Of a DNA stretch of 64,000 bases, positions 52,543 through 61,713 are shown in pieces. The notes beneath the pieces were generated by a model. The model had not been told where the DNA came from. It saw only the letters and a list, made by a program, of their open reading frames with translations, and ran no database searches. The DNA is from DASQZK01 sp963732905 (GTDB lineage Bacteria > Bacteroidota > Bacteroidia > Bacteroidales > GCA-2748055). A program made the position numbers and the translations under genes. The stretch covers positions 434,001 through 498,000 of the forward strand of contig CAVTBM010000004.1 of NCBI GenBank assembly GCA_963732905.1, given 5' to 3'. The number at the start of each line of letters is the position of its first letter. The first letter of the stretch is position 1.

Positions 52543-55110
52543 ATGGAAAACCGCAGAGATTTTTTAAAGAAAGTCGGAGCACTGGGTAGCGTAGCTGCCC
52601 TGTCATCACTGCCTGCAAAAGCCTTCTTTAACCAAAGCTTTCCTGAGAATGAAAACATCCTGCAGGGCAAACTCATTCACCTGAATGTGCCGCAGTTTCT
52701 GGATTATATTGAACCGCTTCATGACATGAACATCAGTTCCTCCTCTCCCGGAACCATCCGTGTCATCGATGGCAACGGCAATGAATATTTTAACGGAAGC
52801 ATCGACAATAAGGCTTCCTTCAAAGTGGCAGGAGCTCTTGGTACACAATTGATTCTGCTTCTTGATAAAAAGAACCATATCCTCGATATGGCCGCTTTTC
52901 TGGTGGATACCAAAACAGGCATACAGGATAAAGATGAAGAATTCAGTAAGATGATGAAAATGCTGGAATACTCCTGCCGTCAGCACGGACCCGGCTATTA
53001 TCGCGTTGATGGAAAAACGGTGAAAACCTATGCCGGCTGGTTCCAGGATCACACACATGTATTCAAAGCTATGAAGTATTTCGACCGGGAAGTGAAATCA
53101 GGCTTTGACCTGTGGGCTGAGGGGCAACGGGAAGACGGCATGATGGCTGATAACTTCAAACAGTCCTGGGGTTCGTTTAAAAGCTGGCTTTCGCGTTTCG
53201 GTGAGCAATTCGTCTGGACCAAAGGGGAGAAAGATGTCAGTTCATCTTTTTATATCCGTATCCCGGTTGAGAATATGAGTGAATTCACCTTCCTTGAGGG
53301 TATCTATTACGCGTGGAAAGCTACCGGGGATGATGCATGGATGACCGGAAAACTGGACAACTGCATTAAAGCTGTCAAATATGCTACATCCGATGATTAC
53401 AGGTGGTCTGAGAAATATCAACTTCTTAAACGTGGGTATACCATCGACATCTGGGATTTTCAACCCGCACAGGATGTTAAGGTCTGGGGCGGGGACATCA
53501 TGATGGCTAAACCAGGCGTTACAGAATACAGTATTATGTATGGAGATAATGTAGGCATGTCAGTCGGCTGCAAGTACCTTGCTGAAATGCTTGAATATGC
53601 CGGCCGGACTGAAGAAGCCAAAAAATATAAACAGCTCGGTGAAGATCTCCTGGAACGGTTAAACAAAATCGCGTGGAACGGTGAATTCTATACCCATCAC
53701 GTTCCCGAAGACCCATCGTACGTAAGGGATTTCGGTAATACACCGGTCGACATACAGGTCACGATTTCCAATGCCTATGCCATCAACCGGAGAATAGGGC
53801 ATGAAAAAGCCAAAGCAATCATCGAAACCTATCAGCGGATACGCAAAGAAATGCCGAAGTCTTCACCCGGAGAATGGTATATGTGCTATCCGCCTTTTGA
53901 AAAAGGATGGCATAATCCAAAATGGGAATACATGAACGGAGGTGTATCCTCCATCGTCGGCGGTGAAGTGGCTCACGGAGCCTTTGAAAACGGATTCGAG
54001 GCTTACGGCGTGGACTGCCTCCGGCGTTTGAACGATATGGCACAGCTCAGTGATAATTTCATGAAATGTATCTATCGTGGCGAGATACCCACGCCTCCCG
54101 TTCGACATTTCGAACCGTTAAGTTTGAAAGACATAGCCAATGCAGACACTCACGGCACTGGCTCATCAGGGGTACCCGGATTTACAGGAGAAGGCGTAAA
54201 TGATCTGTCCCGTTTCCCGACCGGACAGCAGGTATTCCAGGATGTCCCGTTTGAACTTATCGATCCTGTGGACAACGGCAGAAAAGCCTGTCTTATCATT
54301 TCTCAGGATGAAGGATACCTGAAAAAAACTTCACTGCCTGTTAACAAGGTCGCCTCATCTTTTTATATTGTTCATGCCTGCGGCGGAGGTCGTCATATTG
54401 GAAAGATCGTACTTAACTATGCCGATGGTTCGCATCATGTGACGTACATCGACAATAAGGTGAATATTGCCGGGTGGTGGTATCCGGAAGGAAATGTCGG
54501 TGGAGATATTAAGCTGGCTGCCAGTGTATCCAATGAAAAAAGCCTGAGCGTGGGCGCGTATGTTTTTGGCTTTAACAACCCACAGCGGGATAAGACCATA
54601 TCCAGTATCGATTTTATTGGCGCAGAAGCTCCGGGAAAATGGATCATCCTGGCTCTTACTTCCAGTGACTATCCTGTCTATTATACACCAAGCCCCGTAT
54701 CTTATGGAGCACCCGATAACTGGGGGGCAGCTGCCATAATTTATGCGCTCGTTGAAGGACTCGCCGGAATGAAAGACACCGGAATTGCCTATAACCAGGC
54801 TACACTTGCTCCAAGGTGGGAAGCCGCCGGTGTGGAAGAGGTATCCGCAACCGCCAAATACGAGGCCTCAAAAGGATATCTGACTTATCATTATAAAAAA
54901 TTACCGGAAAAAGGCTACATGGTGTCTTTTACGGGTAACAGCGATACTATTCTTTTTAAATTACTATTGCCTGACAACGCCACGATCAGCAAGGTAATCC
55001 TGAACGGACAGACTTCGAAATTCACGATTGAAAAAATAGAGTCTTCCCTGTACCTTGTAGTTCAGACGCAGGGCGTGAAGGCACATGAAGTAGAGGTTCG
55101 GGTTAGTTAG
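52543..55110 (+). CDS. Tat-exported (alpha/alpha)6-barrel glycosidase-like protein
   Basis: An 855-residue protein. MENRRDFLKKVGALGSVAALSSLPAKAF is a twin-Arg (NRRDFLK) signal. The helical region ~140-530 has TYAGWFQDHTHVFKAMKYF, SEFTFLEGIYYAWKATGDDAWM, YTIDIWDFQPA, SIMYGDNVGMSVGCKYLAEMLEYAGRTEEAKKY and YMNGGVSSIVGGEVAHGAFENGFEAYG, the pattern of (alpha/alpha)6 glycoside hydrolases. The C-terminal third is beta-rich (VASSFYIVHACGGGRHIGKIVLNYADG) and ends in a GH-like capping domain. The family is not certain. It follows the TIM-barrel lipoprotein after 22 bases and precedes a GH31 gene, so it is probably a step in oligosaccharide breakdown in the periplasm. Confidence 0.75.
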   Translation: MENRRDFLKKVGALGSVAALSSLPAKAFFNQSFPENENILQGKLIHLNVPQFLDYIEPLHDMNISSSSPGTIRVIDGNGNEYFNGSIDNKASFKVAGALGTQLILLLDKKNHILDMAAFLVDTKTGIQDKDEEFSKMMKMLEYSCRQHGPGYYRVDGKTVKTYAGWFQDHTHVFKAMKYFDREVKSGFDLWAEGQREDGMMADNFKQSWGSFKSWLSRFGEQFVWTKGEKDVSSSFYIRIPVENMSEFTFLEGIYYAWKATGDDAWMTGKLDNCIKAVKYATSDDYRWSEKYQLLKRGYTIDIWDFQPAQDVKVWGGDIMMAKPGVTEYSIMYGDNVGMSVGCKYLAEMLEYAGRTEEAKKYKQLGEDLLERLNKIAWNGEFYTHHVPEDPSYVRDFGNTPVDIQVTISNAYAINRRIGHEKAKAIIETYQRIRKEMPKSSPGEWYMCYPPFEKGWHNPKWEYMNGGVSSIVGGEVAHGAFENGFEAYGVDCLRRLNDMAQLSDNFMKCIYRGEIPTPPVRHFEPLSLKDIANADTHGTGSSGVPGFTGEGVNDLSRFPTGQQVFQDVPFELIDPVDNGRKACLIISQDEGYLKKTSLPVNKVASSFYIVHACGGGRHIGKIVLNYADGSHHVTYIDNKVNIAGWWYPEGNVGGDIKLAASVSNEKSLSVGAYVFGFNNPQRDKTISSIDFIGAEAPGKWIILALTSSDYPVYYTPSPVSYGAPDNWGAAAIIYALVEGLAGMKDTGIAYNQATLAPRWEAAGVEEVSATAKYEASKGYLTYHYKKLPEKGYMVSFTGNSDTILFKLLLPDNATISKVILNGQTSKFTIEKIESSLYLVVQTQGVKAHEVEVRVS

Positions 55111-55456
55111 CATAACCATTAGCCGGCATTCAGGATGCCTACATCTTTTTAAAACGGCTTTCAGCCTGACCAGGCTTTCCTTCTCATTAAAAAAGATCAA
55201 GGGGTCAGAAACATGTTCATACCACGTTCACTCCTGTTTCTCAGATGTGAAGAAAGCCGTCGAATCAGATCCGGTTCCGGGGCTGAATGACTTCATAATG
55301 TTGCCTGCTAAACTATTCATGCTAAAAAGATGTTTACCACCGGGGATTATAAGATGACATTTTATCCCTGGATCTTCTGATAAACCCTCTATCATGAGAA
55401 GGATTTATCCCGGGTATGGAAGCGATTCATATTCATTCATCATAAATGCAGGTTAC
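55111..55456. other. Gene-free region before the GH31 gene
   Basis: 346 bases without a gene. A weak hairpin, GGCAT-N5-ATGCC, followed by TACATCTTTTT (about 55126-55150), could end the upstream unit. No exact TAnnTTTG promoter was found for the GH31 gene. Confidence 0.4.
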
Positions 55457-57883
55457 ATGAAACGTCTGATCAATTTTAGGAAAACATTGGCACTGCTGCT
55501 GGTCATGGCTTCGGCTTTTACACTCAACGCCCAGGAAGTGTCAAAAGCACTTGGGAATTTCAGGTCAATGGAAAAGATCAATGGGGCTGTTATTATAAAT
55601 GCTGAAGGCGGATACCTGAAAATCACGCCATGGAATGAAAACATAGTGAGGGTGCAAATTTCCACAGACAGAACATTTGATGATTTTTCTTACGCCGTTA
55701 TTTCAAAACCGGAGGAGCTGAAGTATACCTTAAATGAAAAACCGGACAGGATTGAGCTTGACATGGGAAATGTGAAAGTAGTCATCCATAAAAACCCGGT
55801 TAGTCTGCAATTTCAAAATCGTGAGGGCAAAGTCCTGGATGAAGATGTCTCAGACAACAGTGCCGGATCTTTTGGAAGCGAATGGTTTGTGCATAAAAAA
55901 ACCTTTCCCGGTGAGCGGTTCATTGGTCTGGGAGAAAAGACCGGCCCCCTGGATAAAGCCGGCCGTTCATATACCAACTGGAACAGCGACGTTCCCGGTT
56001 ATTCGGCTGACCAGGATCCTTTATACCAGACACTTCCGTTCTACATGGGAATCCATGACTCACTGGTTTACGGCATTTTTCTCGATAATACGTACCGGAG
56101 TGATTTCTGTTTTGGTCACACCTCGCAGAATCCAACCTTTTTTGGCACCTACGGGGGTGATATGGATTATTATTTTATAAACGGGAAAACGGTAGACGAT
56201 CTTGTAAAAGGGTATGCTTCACTTACCGGGACAATCAAACTCCCTCCTCTATGGAGCCTTGGCCTTCACCAAAGCCGGTGGGGTTATTATCCCGAATCGG
56301 AGGTCATGGAAATTGCCCGTACATATCGTGAAAAAGCCATCCCTGCCGATGTGATCACCCTGGACATCGATTATATGGACCATTACAAATTATTCACGTG
56401 GAACAAAACCTATTTCCCGGATCCACCCGCAATGATCTCGAAACTGAAAAACATGGGCTTCCATACCACCGTCATTCTGGATCCGGGAATAAAAATTGAA
56501 AAAGGATATTCCGTCTATGAAGACGGATTCCAAAAAGATGTCTTCATAAAGAATGCCGACGGAAAAACTTATTTCAGGGGAGAGGTATGGCCGGGCATGT
56601 GCTATTTCCCTGATTTCACCAACCCGCTTACCCGCCTGTGGTGGGGAGATCATCTGAAAACTCTGGCTGATGACGGCGTGCGGGGCTTCTGGAACGACAT
56701 GAATGAGCCGGCATTATGGACAAAAATGTTCGACCCTTACAGCCTCAACAATTATGACGGTCATCCTTCTACACAATTAAGGGCTCACAATGTATATGGT
56801 ATGGAAATGGCCAGGTCCGGCTATGAAGGTGCGGTGAAAGCCACGGGCGAAAGGCCTTTTATCCTGACCCGCGCAGGATTCTCAGGTGTCCAGCGTTACG
56901 CGGCTGTCTGGACCGGGGATAACAATTCCTCCGATGAACACATGATGCTTGGCGTACGTTTGCTGAATAACCTTGGCCTGGCCGGGGTATCGTTCTGCGG
57001 AATGGACATTGGTGGTTTTACCGGTCAACCCGACCAGTCACGGAAACTTTATGCCCGTTTCTTCTCCATCGGCGCCTTTATGCCTTTCGACCGGGTTCAT
57101 GCTGCCCGCGATACCCGCGCACAGGAACCATGGGCTTTCGGAGAAGGGGTAGAAGCTGTAGCCAAAAAATATTCGGAAACACGATATCAATTGCTGCCGT
57201 ACATTTATTCTGCCTTTTATGAGTCCTCAACTTCCGGAACCCCTGTCCAGCGTTCACTGGCTCTAAACTATGGCTTTGATCCAAAAATTTACGACCCGGA
57301 TTATGAAAACCAGTATTTCTTTGGACCTTCCATCCTGGTGGCCCCGGTGGTATCATCACAGAATTTTGCTAAAGTGTATTTCCCCGATGACGGCTATTAT
57401 GATTTTTATAATGACCACTTCTATCCCAAACAAGGAGAATATATCGTCGAAGCTACCAATAACAACTCCGGATCCAAATTGCCGGTTTTCGTGAAAGCCG
57501 GCAGTATTATTCCAATGCATAAGATCATTCAGTCCACCAACGATGATCCGGGTGATACACTCTTTATCCATCTGTATAAAGGTGATCGTCAATCGGATTA
57601 TACGTATTATGAGGATGACGGCATCAGCTTTAGTTACCTTGACGGGGATTACTATAAAAGGCTGATAACTTATGACGGTCAGGCGAATAAGCTGGTCTTT
57701 GCCCCAGCCAGAGGAACTTACACCTCACATTACAAATATTTTAAGCTGATTTTCCATGGTTTTGCCGTTCCTCCCACTTCTATTGGTATTGATTATAAAT
57801 CAAAGAAGGGGCAACCGGAAATAAACAACCTAGACCTCATACTAGCCAATGACCCCGGCCAGATGACTGTAAACTGGAAATAG
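55457..57883 (+). CDS. GH31 alpha-glucosidase / alpha-xylosidase family protein
   Basis: An 808-residue exported glycoside hydrolase with signal peptide MKRLINFRKTLALLLVMASAFTLNAQ. The catalytic nucleophile is Asp414 in GVRGFWNDMNEPALW, and the acid/base is Asp488 in AAVWTGDNNSSDEHM. GLAGVSFCGMDIGGFTG follows, as in GH31. N- and C-terminal beta domains (YTYYEDDGISFSYLDGDYYKR) are present, as is a DUF5110-type end. It should release glucose or a similar sugar from alpha-linked oligosaccharides in the periplasm. The start at 55457 is used because an upstream ATG at 55394 adds 21 residues in front of a perfect signal peptide. Confidence 0.95.
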   Translation: MKRLINFRKTLALLLVMASAFTLNAQEVSKALGNFRSMEKINGAVIINAEGGYLKITPWNENIVRVQISTDRTFDDFSYAVISKPEELKYTLNEKPDRIELDMGNVKVVIHKNPVSLQFQNREGKVLDEDVSDNSAGSFGSEWFVHKKTFPGERFIGLGEKTGPLDKAGRSYTNWNSDVPGYSADQDPLYQTLPFYMGIHDSLVYGIFLDNTYRSDFCFGHTSQNPTFFGTYGGDMDYYFINGKTVDDLVKGYASLTGTIKLPPLWSLGLHQSRWGYYPESEVMEIARTYREKAIPADVITLDIDYMDHYKLFTWNKTYFPDPPAMISKLKNMGFHTTVILDPGIKIEKGYSVYEDGFQKDVFIKNADGKTYFRGEVWPGMCYFPDFTNPLTRLWWGDHLKTLADDGVRGFWNDMNEPALWTKMFDPYSLNNYDGHPSTQLRAHNVYGMEMARSGYEGAVKATGERPFILTRAGFSGVQRYAAVWTGDNNSSDEHMMLGVRLLNNLGLAGVSFCGMDIGGFTGQPDQSRKLYARFFSIGAFMPFDRVHAARDTRAQEPWAFGEGVEAVAKKYSETRYQLLPYIYSAFYESSTSGTPVQRSLALNYGFDPKIYDPDYENQYFFGPSILVAPVVSSQNFAKVYFPDDGYYDFYNDHFYPKQGEYIVEATNNNSGSKLPVFVKAGSIIPMHKIIQSTNDDPGDTLFIHLYKGDRQSDYTYYEDDGISFSYLDGDYYKRLITYDGQANKLVFAPARGTYTSHYKYFKLIFHGFAVPPTSIGIDYKSKKGQPEINNLDLILANDPGQMTVNWK

Positions 57884-57916
57884 ATCCCGAGAAAGGATCC
57901 AGACTGACATATCTCT

Positions 57917-58309
57917 TCAACTGCCCAACATTCTGTGCTTTTTCCGGAAGTCAAGGATGTTAAAAGTCACAGAAATTACCAAAGCCGTGACAAAGCAACC
58001 CAGGGTGAGCCCGTCTACCAATGAAGGTTTGAACCTGATACCGGTAAGCCTTTCAGCAAGGTAGGTGATATAGGAATTGGGTAAGCCGGTCTTGCCAAGA
58101 ATTTCAAGGATCCTGAAGTGCCAGTCGGTGAGCGGACAATAGCCTATTCCGTAAAAAATGCCCAGGATAAACCATGACCCGCCTGTGAGCAGAAGAGTGA
58201 TGAGGTTCAGAAGCCTGGCTTTTCGCCATATCCAACCAAACAGATTGAAAAAGATAAGGAATGTGTGTAAAAACACAAAAAAAATATCCAGGGTATGATA
58301 TATGATCAT
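57917..58309 (-). CDS. DUF2784 family membrane protein
   Basis: A 130-residue protein with four membrane spans, starting MIIYHTLDIFFVFLHTFLIFFNLFGWIWRKARLLNL. It contains the family phrase GIGYCPLTDWHFRILEILGK, and GIRFKPSLVDGLT in the loop before the last span (DUF2784). The start at 58309 is taken because the upstream in-frame ATG at 58486 gives 59 polar, low-complexity residues before the first span. Function unknown. It runs divergently from the SPT-like gene. Confidence 0.75.
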   Translation of the reverse strand: MIIYHTLDIFFVFLHTFLIFFNLFGWIWRKARLLNLITLLLTGGSWFILGIFYGIGYCPLTDWHFRILEILGKTGLPNSYITYLAERLTGIRFKPSLVDGLTLGCFVTALVISVTFNILDFRKKHRMLGS

Positions 58310-58509
58310 TTTAGGAATTCTATTTAACCAATGTACTGTTTCTGGCTGAAAAGAAATCACATTCTTACAGTTAATCAGCTTACCGAAATAAGAAAATACA
58401 CGTTTCTGCCAAAATTTCATCAAGTTTTTTGTTCGAAATGACATTGACGAGTATCTTGAACCGTGGTTTTTTTTACATTTGATCACAAATACAAAATATC
58501 CATAAGCAA

Positions 58510-59715
58510 ATGGGAATATTAAAGAACAGATACGCGGAATACCAGGCCCCTCAAAAAGCTATGGAAGCGGGTATTTACCCGTACTTCAGAATGATCGAAT
58601 CCGATCAGGACACTGAAGTTACTATTGATGGTAAGAAAGTCCTTATGTTCGGATCGAACAGTTACCTTGGACTTACCAATCACCCTGAAGTTAAAGCTGC
58701 GGCGATAAGGGCCATTGAAAAGTATGGAACAGGATGTGCAGGCTCCCGGTTCCTGAACGGAACGCTGGACATCCATATCGAACTGGAAGACCGGCTTGCA
58801 AAACTCACCGGTAAAGACGGTGCACTTTGCTTTAGCACAGGTTTCCAGGTAAATCTTGGTGTAGTTTCTGTTCTGGCAGGCAGGAATGATTATATCTTCC
58901 TCGATGAACTGGACCATGCCTCCATCATCGAAGGCAGCAGGCTGTCGTTCTCCAAGGTATTCAAGTTTCCACACAACGATATGGACTCCCTGGAGTATAA
59001 GCTGAAACTTTGTGAACAGGATAAGATCAAGCTCATCGTTGTGGATGGTATTTTCTCCATGGAAGGTGATATTGTGAGACTTCCCGACCTGTGCGCTCTG
59101 GCAGAAAAATACAATGCCTCCATCATGGTTGATGATGCCCACTCAATTGGCGTTCTTGGAGAGAATGGCTCCGGCACAGCCTCGCATTTCGGTTTAACGG
59201 ACAAAGTGGACCTTATCATGGGAACCTTTTCAAAATCACTTGCTTCCCTTGGAGGTTTCATTGCATCAGACAAAGAAGTGATCAACTTCATCAAGCATAA
59301 CTCACGATCCCTGATTTTCAGTGCCAGCATGACTCCGGCCTCAACGGCAAGTGTCCTCGCTGCAATTGATATTATGGAAAGAGAACCTGAAAGAATCAAT
59401 CATCTTTGGAAACTTACCCATTTTGCCCTCAACGCTTTTAAACAGGCGGGGTTCGATACAGGTAAATCCGAAACTCCAATCATTCCCCTCTTCATCAGGG
59501 ATGATATCAAAGCACTTCGGCTAACCCAAATGCTACTCGCAGAAGGAGTCTTTGTCAATCCGGTCGTGACTCCTGCCGTCCCAAAAGAAGATTCCCTGAT
59601 CCGTTTTTCTTTGATGGCTACCCATAATATGGAGCAGGTTGACTTTGCTGTGAAAAAGATCACTAAGGCGGCTAAAAAACTGGGGATATTAACTTCTGAA
59701 CCAGTGACAGAATAA
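58510..59715 (+). CDS. Serine palmitoyltransferase-like alpha-oxoamine synthase
   Basis: A 401-residue PLP enzyme (KBL/AONS/SPT family). Key blocks: FGSNSYLGLTNHPEV, GTGCAGSRFLNGTLDIHIELE, IIVDGIFSMEGDIV-like IVVDGIFSMEGDIVRLPDL, VDDAHSIGVLGENGSG and the PLP-lysine loop MGTFSKSLASLGGFIA. The TFSKSLASLGG form is typical of serine palmitoyltransferase rather than glycine C-acetyltransferase (TLGKALGG) or BioF. It would condense serine with an acyl-CoA to 3-ketodihydrosphingosine, the first step of the sphingolipids that many Bacteroidota make. A short-chain dehydrogenase, a possible 3-keto reductase, follows. Confidence 0.85.
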   Translation: MGILKNRYAEYQAPQKAMEAGIYPYFRMIESDQDTEVTIDGKKVLMFGSNSYLGLTNHPEVKAAAIRAIEKYGTGCAGSRFLNGTLDIHIELEDRLAKLTGKDGALCFSTGFQVNLGVVSVLAGRNDYIFLDELDHASIIEGSRLSFSKVFKFPHNDMDSLEYKLKLCEQDKIKLIVVDGIFSMEGDIVRLPDLCALAEKYNASIMVDDAHSIGVLGENGSGTASHFGLTDKVDLIMGTFSKSLASLGGFIASDKEVINFIKHNSRSLIFSASMTPASTASVLAAIDIMEREPERINHLWKLTHFALNAFKQAGFDTGKSETPIIPLFIRDDIKALRLTQMLLAEGVFVNPVVTPAVPKEDSLIRFSLMATHNMEQVDFAVKKITKAAKKLGILTSEPVTE

Positions 59716-59793
59716 AATAATCTGCTCCCTCAGCAATGTATTATATGATAAAACCTCCATGTAATTGCCTGCGCAAACGCGCATGAACAAAAT

Positions 59794-59835
59794 ATCGGAT
59801 AGCCTGTCCCGCTGAAGCGGGACAGGCTATCCGAT
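59794..59835. repeat. Perfect 20-bp inverted repeat
   Basis: Two exact 20-base arms (59794-59813 and 59816-59835) flank a GA loop. The arms begin ATCGGATAGCCTGTCCCG. The element lies in the 140-base gap between the SPT-like and SDR genes and ends just before the latter. No T-run follows on the plus strand, so it is not a standard terminator for the SPT-like gene; on the minus strand TATTTTGTT follows. Confidence 0.85.
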
Positions 59836-59858
59836 TAATGAAAATAAATTTTGTACGG

Positions 59859-60665
59859 ATGAAAAAAGTAATTCTGATAACCGGCATCTCTTCCGGTTTT
59901 GGTAAAGAAACTGCCGGACTCCTTGCACACAGAGGACATACCGTTTATGGCACAGTACGACAGGAAACCGAAACAGATACCCTTATACATGTTCTGCACC
60001 TGGATCTGACTGATGAAGAGTCTATCAGATCAGCTGTCGCTAAAGTCCTGGAAAAAGAAGGCCGTATAGATATTCTTATAAACAATGCCGGCATGCACCT
60101 CGGCGGGCCGGTGGAAAGAACCCCCTCTGAAGATTTCAGGAGACAGATAAATACAAACTTCACCGGTGTGGTTCATGTGATTCAGAATGTTCTTCCATCC
60201 ATGAGGGAACAGGGACAGGGAACCATCATCAACATAAGTTCTATTGGCGGTTTAATGGGCCTGCCTTTCCAGGCTTTTTACTCAGCTGCCAAGTTCGCTA
60301 TCGAAGGTCTGAGTGAAGCCCTCAGGATGGAGCTGAAAGCTTATAATATAAAAGTGGTTGTGATTAATCCCGGCGACTTTCATACCAGCAATACCAGTAA
60401 CCGGAAAAATATCGTCGGAAGTGAAGGAGAAGATCCTTATTTTGAGCAATTCCTTACAACCCGGTCAATCTTTGAAAAAGATGAGAGAGCCGGCTGGGAT
60501 CCTGCTATTCTTGCACGCAAAATCTCCCGGATTGTGGAATGTTCAAATCCAAAAGACCGCTATATAGTGGGATCATTCGATCAGAAGCTGGCCGTTATCC
60601 TGAAGAATATTCTACCGGGCCGATGGTTCAGTAAAATTCTCAAATCACATTACGGGATAAGATAA
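59859..60665 (+). CDS. Short-chain dehydrogenase/reductase
   Basis: A 268-residue SDR. The cofactor loop is VILITGISSGFGKETAGLLAHRGH (GxxxGxG form TGISSGFG); NNAG appears in ILINNAGMHLGG; the catalytic Ser-Tyr-Lys are in IINISSIGGLMGLPFQAFYSAAKFA. Next to an SPT-like gene, 3-ketodihydrosphingosine reductase is a reasonable guess, but SDR family sequence cannot confirm the substrate. The start at 59859 (MKKVILITG) is preferred to the ATG at 59838, which abuts a strong hairpin and has no room for a ribosome site. Confidence 0.85.
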   Translation: MKKVILITGISSGFGKETAGLLAHRGHTVYGTVRQETETDTLIHVLHLDLTDEESIRSAVAKVLEKEGRIDILINNAGMHLGGPVERTPSEDFRRQINTNFTGVVHVIQNVLPSMREQGQGTIINISSIGGLMGLPFQAFYSAAKFAIEGLSEALRMELKAYNIKVVVINPGDFHTSNTSNRKNIVGSEGEDPYFEQFLTTRSIFEKDERAGWDPAILARKISRIVECSNPKDRYIVGSFDQKLAVILKNILPGRWFSKILKSHYGIR

Positions 60666-60744
60666 AGTATCAGGAACACTCTCGTGCTTCCATTCACATG
60701 TCCCGCAGAAGAAGGTCCGGCCTCACTGAAACTTTACCACTGCC

Positions 60745-60775
60745 AAAAAAAAGCCGGCTACTTAAAGTAACCGGC
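60745..60775 (-). terminator. Rho-independent terminator (minus strand), downstream of the DUF1080 gene
   Basis: On the minus strand a 10-bp stem (GCCGGTTACT/AGTAGCCGGC with one G-T pair, 3-base loop; 60753-60775) is followed by eight T residues (60745-60752). It ends the gene that stops at 60838 and may also help stop the convergent SDR transcript. Confidence 0.9.
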
Positions 60776-60837
60776 CGGAGTGTTAAAAAAAGCATGGATG
60801 ATTTGAAGTAATGGTTTTTCTTTCCGGAAATGCTTCA

Positions 60838-61599
60838 CTACAATTCTCTAACCCATATATTCCTGTAACTTATCGGTTCGCTCTTGTCGCCATGAGCCTG
60901 GAGTAAGATCGGCGCAGCCCCATGTTTGATATATACCGGTTTGCCGATGTATTCGGTGGTGCCTATCAATTCATAATTATTCTGAACCAGTACACCATTA
61001 AAAAATACCGTAACACGGGCAGGAGATTTCAGTGTTCCGTCATCGTTGAAACGGGGTGCTGTCCATACCACATCGTACGTTTGCCATTCACCCGGCTTAC
61101 GGCATGCATTGACAAGGGGTATAGATTGTTTATATATACTACCCGCCTGTCCGTTCACATATGTTTTATTGTTGTAATTATCAAGTACCTGAAGCTCGTA
61201 ACCATCCGATCCCTTAGGTTTGGAAAGAAAGATGCCACTGTTTCCTCTTGCCTGGCCTGAACCAGTTATATCCTCAGGAATACGGTATTCGATATGAAGC
61301 TGGTAATCCAGGAAAGATTGTTTGGTTTCAATATCCCCAACCGATTTATCTACTGTCATGATATTATCATGCACTTTCCACTGGGCAGGCGAAATGCCGT
61401 TTTTGAGATTTTCCCAATTGTCGAGATTTTTGCCGTCAAAAAGAATAATCGCATCTGATGGTGCGTCACCACAATGTTCCCCCGGAGTTACGACGGGAGG
61501 TACAGGTGAATAAAATTCGGTATCTTCAGGTTTTGCCTGCGAAAACACCAGGGCTGAAATGCAAACTGCAAAAGCAGTCATCATCATTTTTTTATTCAT
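60838..61599 (-). CDS. DUF1080 (3-keto-disaccharide hydrolase family) secreted protein
   Basis: A 253-residue protein with signal peptide MNKKMMMTAFAVCISALVFSQA. The LamG-like DUF1080 fold is clear: AIILFDGKNLDNWEN, AQWKVHDNIMTV, DYQLHIEYRIPE, GNSGIFLSKP, GYELQVLDNYNNKTYVNGQAGSIYKQ, GEWQTYDVVW, HGAAPILLQAHGDKSEPISYRNIWVREL. Proteins of this family in gut Bacteroides act on 3-keto-glycosides, so a role after a Gfo/Idh/MocA oxidase is plausible. It has its own terminator downstream. The creatininase-family gene lies upstream on the same strand with a 114-base gap. Confidence 0.92.
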   Translation of the reverse strand: MNKKMMMTAFAVCISALVFSQAKPEDTEFYSPVPPVVTPGEHCGDAPSDAIILFDGKNLDNWENLKNGISPAQWKVHDNIMTVDKSVGDIETKQSFLDYQLHIEYRIPEDITGSGQARGNSGIFLSKPKGSDGYELQVLDNYNNKTYVNGQAGSIYKQSIPLVNACRKPGEWQTYDVVWTAPRFNDDGTLKSPARVTVFFNGVLVQNNYELIGTTEYIGKPVYIKHGAAPILLQAHGDKSEPISYRNIWVREL

Positions 61600-61713
61600 G
61601 ATAATCGAATATTTATAGTGTAAGAAACTGTGTTTTCAATTAAACCGTTAAAGATACAAACAGATGTGAATATATGGTGGACTAAACGGCATAATTAAAC
61701 CCGGCGACACGGA

